This document shows positions 18,966 to 21,194 of a stretch of 21,194 nucleotides of DNA, in pieces (position 1 is the stretch's first letter; the number at the start of each line of letters is the position of its first letter). The DNA comes from Heliocybe sulcata (taxonomy: Eukaryota > Basidiomycota > Agaricomycetes > Gloeophyllales > Gloeophyllaceae): assembly GCA_004369045.1 (NCBI GenBank), contig ML213537.1, forward strand, positions 1-21,194, in the 5' to 3' direction. Below the pieces are notes generated by a model. The model made no database searches. It worked only from the letters and a program-made list of their open reading frames with translations, and was not told the origin of the DNA. A program made the position numbers and the translations under genes.

Positions 18966-19918
18966 ATGACCACGGAGGGAGCAGAAATCATGTGGCGGTG
19001 TCGAATCGAACGGAACTACGACAAAAAGCACTGCAGTACGCGAGATACGGACGACGATAATGCCAATCTTCAAATCCCTGCCACACTCAGCGCGCATCGT
19101 CCGCTCTCCCCGTCATCCTGGCAGACTACAATGCGCGAAGGCACCCAGCCGGCTCTGCCACACCCAGATGCCCCTCCAGGTCTCGAGAAAAACCGACCTC
19201 ATAGACCATCCACGACAAAGGCAAGCCTCACAAGCCTGCGCGGCGTGCAACGATACACGGGTTCACGCACATTCGCCTCTCAAGACCACTGCCATGCAGA
19301 CGACCTGTGGCACGACGCAGACAACGCCAATCCGTGGCACGACGCAGGCGATACCAGCTCATGGCAGGACAGCGATTCACAGTCGTCCGACGCAAGCAAC
19401 GAGAACCCTTGGGCGACCAGAACGGATGACGGGTGGGCATGGTTCACAGAAGAAGAAAGAGCTGAGCTCGAGGAGCGCACAGTCGGCACGGTCTTCTCCA
19501 AGGCGAGTCGCGCTGTGAATCTGTGAGTGGCTGCTGATCGGTTCAGGAGGACCAGGCGATCCTTGAGGCAGGGCTGGGCTGCACAGTGGAGGAGCTGGAG
19601 AGGACGGGGTACACGGACGCGATCAGGCCTATGCCATTGCCACCAGGAAGATGCGTGAAAGTAGCAGTCCTCAAGCCTTCAAGACAGTTCGCATCGCCGC
19701 TTGCACTCACGACCAGTACCAATACTTGGGTGCATGACGACGCGCGTACTCCACACATGGTAGTCACCGGAAAGGAGAACGTGCCCCATCTGAGGAGCAA
19801 GGCTTCCCGCAGAATATGTGGCAGGAGTTCAGCCAGCGTATATGGATGCCAACTAGATCAAACAATGGGGATTTCATATGTCAGGGACGGAGCAGGAGCT
19901 GGGTACGACGGTACATAA
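18966..19918 (+). CDS. Hypothetical acidic, Trp/Asp-repeat protein
   Basis: Not recognised. The model is exon 1 at 18966-19502 and exon 2 at 19547-19918, 302 residues if the first ATG is used; the ATG at 19131 is an alternative start. The exon 1 frame ends at a stop shortly after FSKASRAVNL. The downstream frame EDQAILEAGLGCTVEELERTGYTDA reads well and joins in phase if the intron begins with GC (AAG|GCGAGT) and ends GTTCAG, 44 nt. The canonical-looking GTGAGT at 19523 would leave only 24 nt, too short for an intron. The centre has a Trp/Asp-rich array with tryptophans 115, 124 and 133 spaced nine residues apart (WHDAD, WHDAG, WQDSD), then NPW and WAWF and an acidic helix-like EEERAELEER. The N-terminal half is Pro/Ser-rich. 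The 3' end may be incomplete because further exons cannot be excluded. The gene is divergent from PCNA. Confidence 0.45.
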
Positions 19919-21194
19919 GCCAGAACAACCAGAAACTAGCGTCGAGACGTACCGTACATGTCTGGTGTTATGAATGGCTTCAGTGGATAAGGGAAGACCT
20001 CGAGGACTGCCACACCATCACGTTCCCGGTCGTGAATCGACACATCTTGCAGCCCATAAGACAAGACGTCCGCCATAAATCCAAGAGCACCAGCAGATAA
20101 TAATGGAGGTTCACAACGACAGATTTGACGACCGTGTGGAGACGCGCCCAGGCCTGGGGCACTAGCATTACCGCCTACTCCTCGCGTCATAGTGTCGATG
20201 TGCAGCCACGGAGAAGGAGAACGTATATCAAGCCTGGAGCTGGTAGAGGCGCGAGGCTCCCTTTGAGCCGATTGACAGTTTCGCCAACTGCACTCCGTAA
20301 TGTCGGCCACTGGCGCAGATCAGGCGATGGAGCTCGGTGTATCGAAGGCTGTCATCATGGTCACGAGAGAGAAATCATGAGACCGCAGAATGTACAAAGG
20401 ACCCAATCCTCGCGGGCCGCCTCGAGATGTACCGTACGTATGTGTTGCACCTAGACGTCATTAGTATTCCTGCGCAACAGACCAGCAGCTTCCATCAGAT
20501 TAGAGAGTAGAATTCGCTCCAGCAACAGCATGTTGCCAGGACCTCAAGCGCACGGTCCCATAGTTCTTCCTGGATAACTAGGAACGGTCAGCTCTGTGCG
20601 ACGTGACATGACAGACCTTCAGGTGCCTAAGCATTACAAAGTCGATTCCTCGAATACCAAACCGAAAATGTGGAAGCTACGGTGACAGGGTAAACTTCGG
20701 CTCGCACAGCGCAAGCTTTCAGAGAGCTGTAAGCTGTCCAGCTAGGGGAGATCCACACGTCGTCGCTGCCCTCGATAACAAGATGGCGCCAAAACCTTGC
20801 GTGTTATGACGGTGCAGTGCCGCCGCCTTGATCATACGCAACCCAGAATAAAAAACAAATATTGCAGTCCCAGATTATACACGTCAGCGAAGCGGAGTGT
20901 TTCTGCGAATATTTATGTCTGACAGCAGTCGATGAACCGGAGTCATTGTGCGCCTGCTTGAATAGAGGTCGTTCATGACTTCGTGCCGCTGCATCTGTAG
21001 AAGCAAATGTCAATAACAATCATGCTTCATGTGAAGAACGGCCTTCACTATCAGAATACTGCTTCTTTAAGAGGACCTCAGCTGGTAGGAGAAATACGAG
21101 GCCATGTAAGGGCTACCTTAACAACCAGTGAGCTGGCAAGGCTGCACGTTGTTGAAGGGAGTTCCAAAGCAAATATATACACTCATGAGCACTA
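19919..21194. other. Right end of window, no gene recognised
   Basis: Frames on both strands (for example a minus-strand frame at 19936-20310 containing LSYGLQDVSIHDRERDG) show no domain I recognise and no convincing exon chain. An exon of a gene continuing beyond the window cannot be excluded. Confidence 0.4.

Overview
The window looks like nuclear DNA of an Agaricomycete, probably a wood-decaying, Polyporales-like mushroom. Genes are split by many 44-80 nt GT..AG introns. There is a secreted AA9 lytic polysaccharide monooxygenase, paired F-box/leucine-rich proteins, a seven-helix membrane protein carrying the YRCxxVW signature common in these fungi, and a eukaryotic PCNA. No bacterial-type operons, CRISPR arrays or intact transposons were seen. 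Gene models were built by hand from reading frames, splice signals and phase agreement, so exon borders are predictions.

Layout, left to right. (1) 1043-2563 (+) is an AA9 LPMO with six exons, a Ser/Ala/Thr linker and a four-cysteine C-terminal tail that is not a CBM1. (2) 3148-4739 (+) is an F-box protein with a 19-nt first exon. (3) 6192-4937 (-) is a six-exon, 333-residue seven-helix membrane protein. (4) 6937-14763 is a loose cluster of small genes. Three of them, 7896-6937 (-), 10774-11171 (+) and 13964-14763 (+), encode proteins beginning Met-Cys and sharing the spacing C-G-x3-C-x5-H-x3-C-x(5-9)-C-x-H; two also end in CxxC. They share a 17-nt first exon, a 25-28-nt second exon and a TATA box 70-95 nt before the ATG. 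Two carry long disordered tails. A fourth gene, 12227-13054 (+), resembles such a tail without the Cys/His part. (5) 15550-16965 (+) is a second F-box protein, paralogous to the first. (6) 18699-17303 (-) is PCNA, with six exons and about 100 extra residues of charged low-complexity sequence in the second domain. (7) 18966-19918 (+) is an unrecognised acidic, Trp-repeat protein divergent from PCNA. The last 1.3 kb holds no gene I can defend.

The genes do not form one pathway. The LPMO serves extracellular cellulose attack, PCNA serves DNA replication and repair, and the rest are fast-evolving lineage-type families (F-box, seven-helix, Cys/His mini-proteins). The Cys/His family is the best candidate for a poorly described system: a dispersed set of probable zinc-binding mini-proteins with conserved micro-exons and very variable tails.
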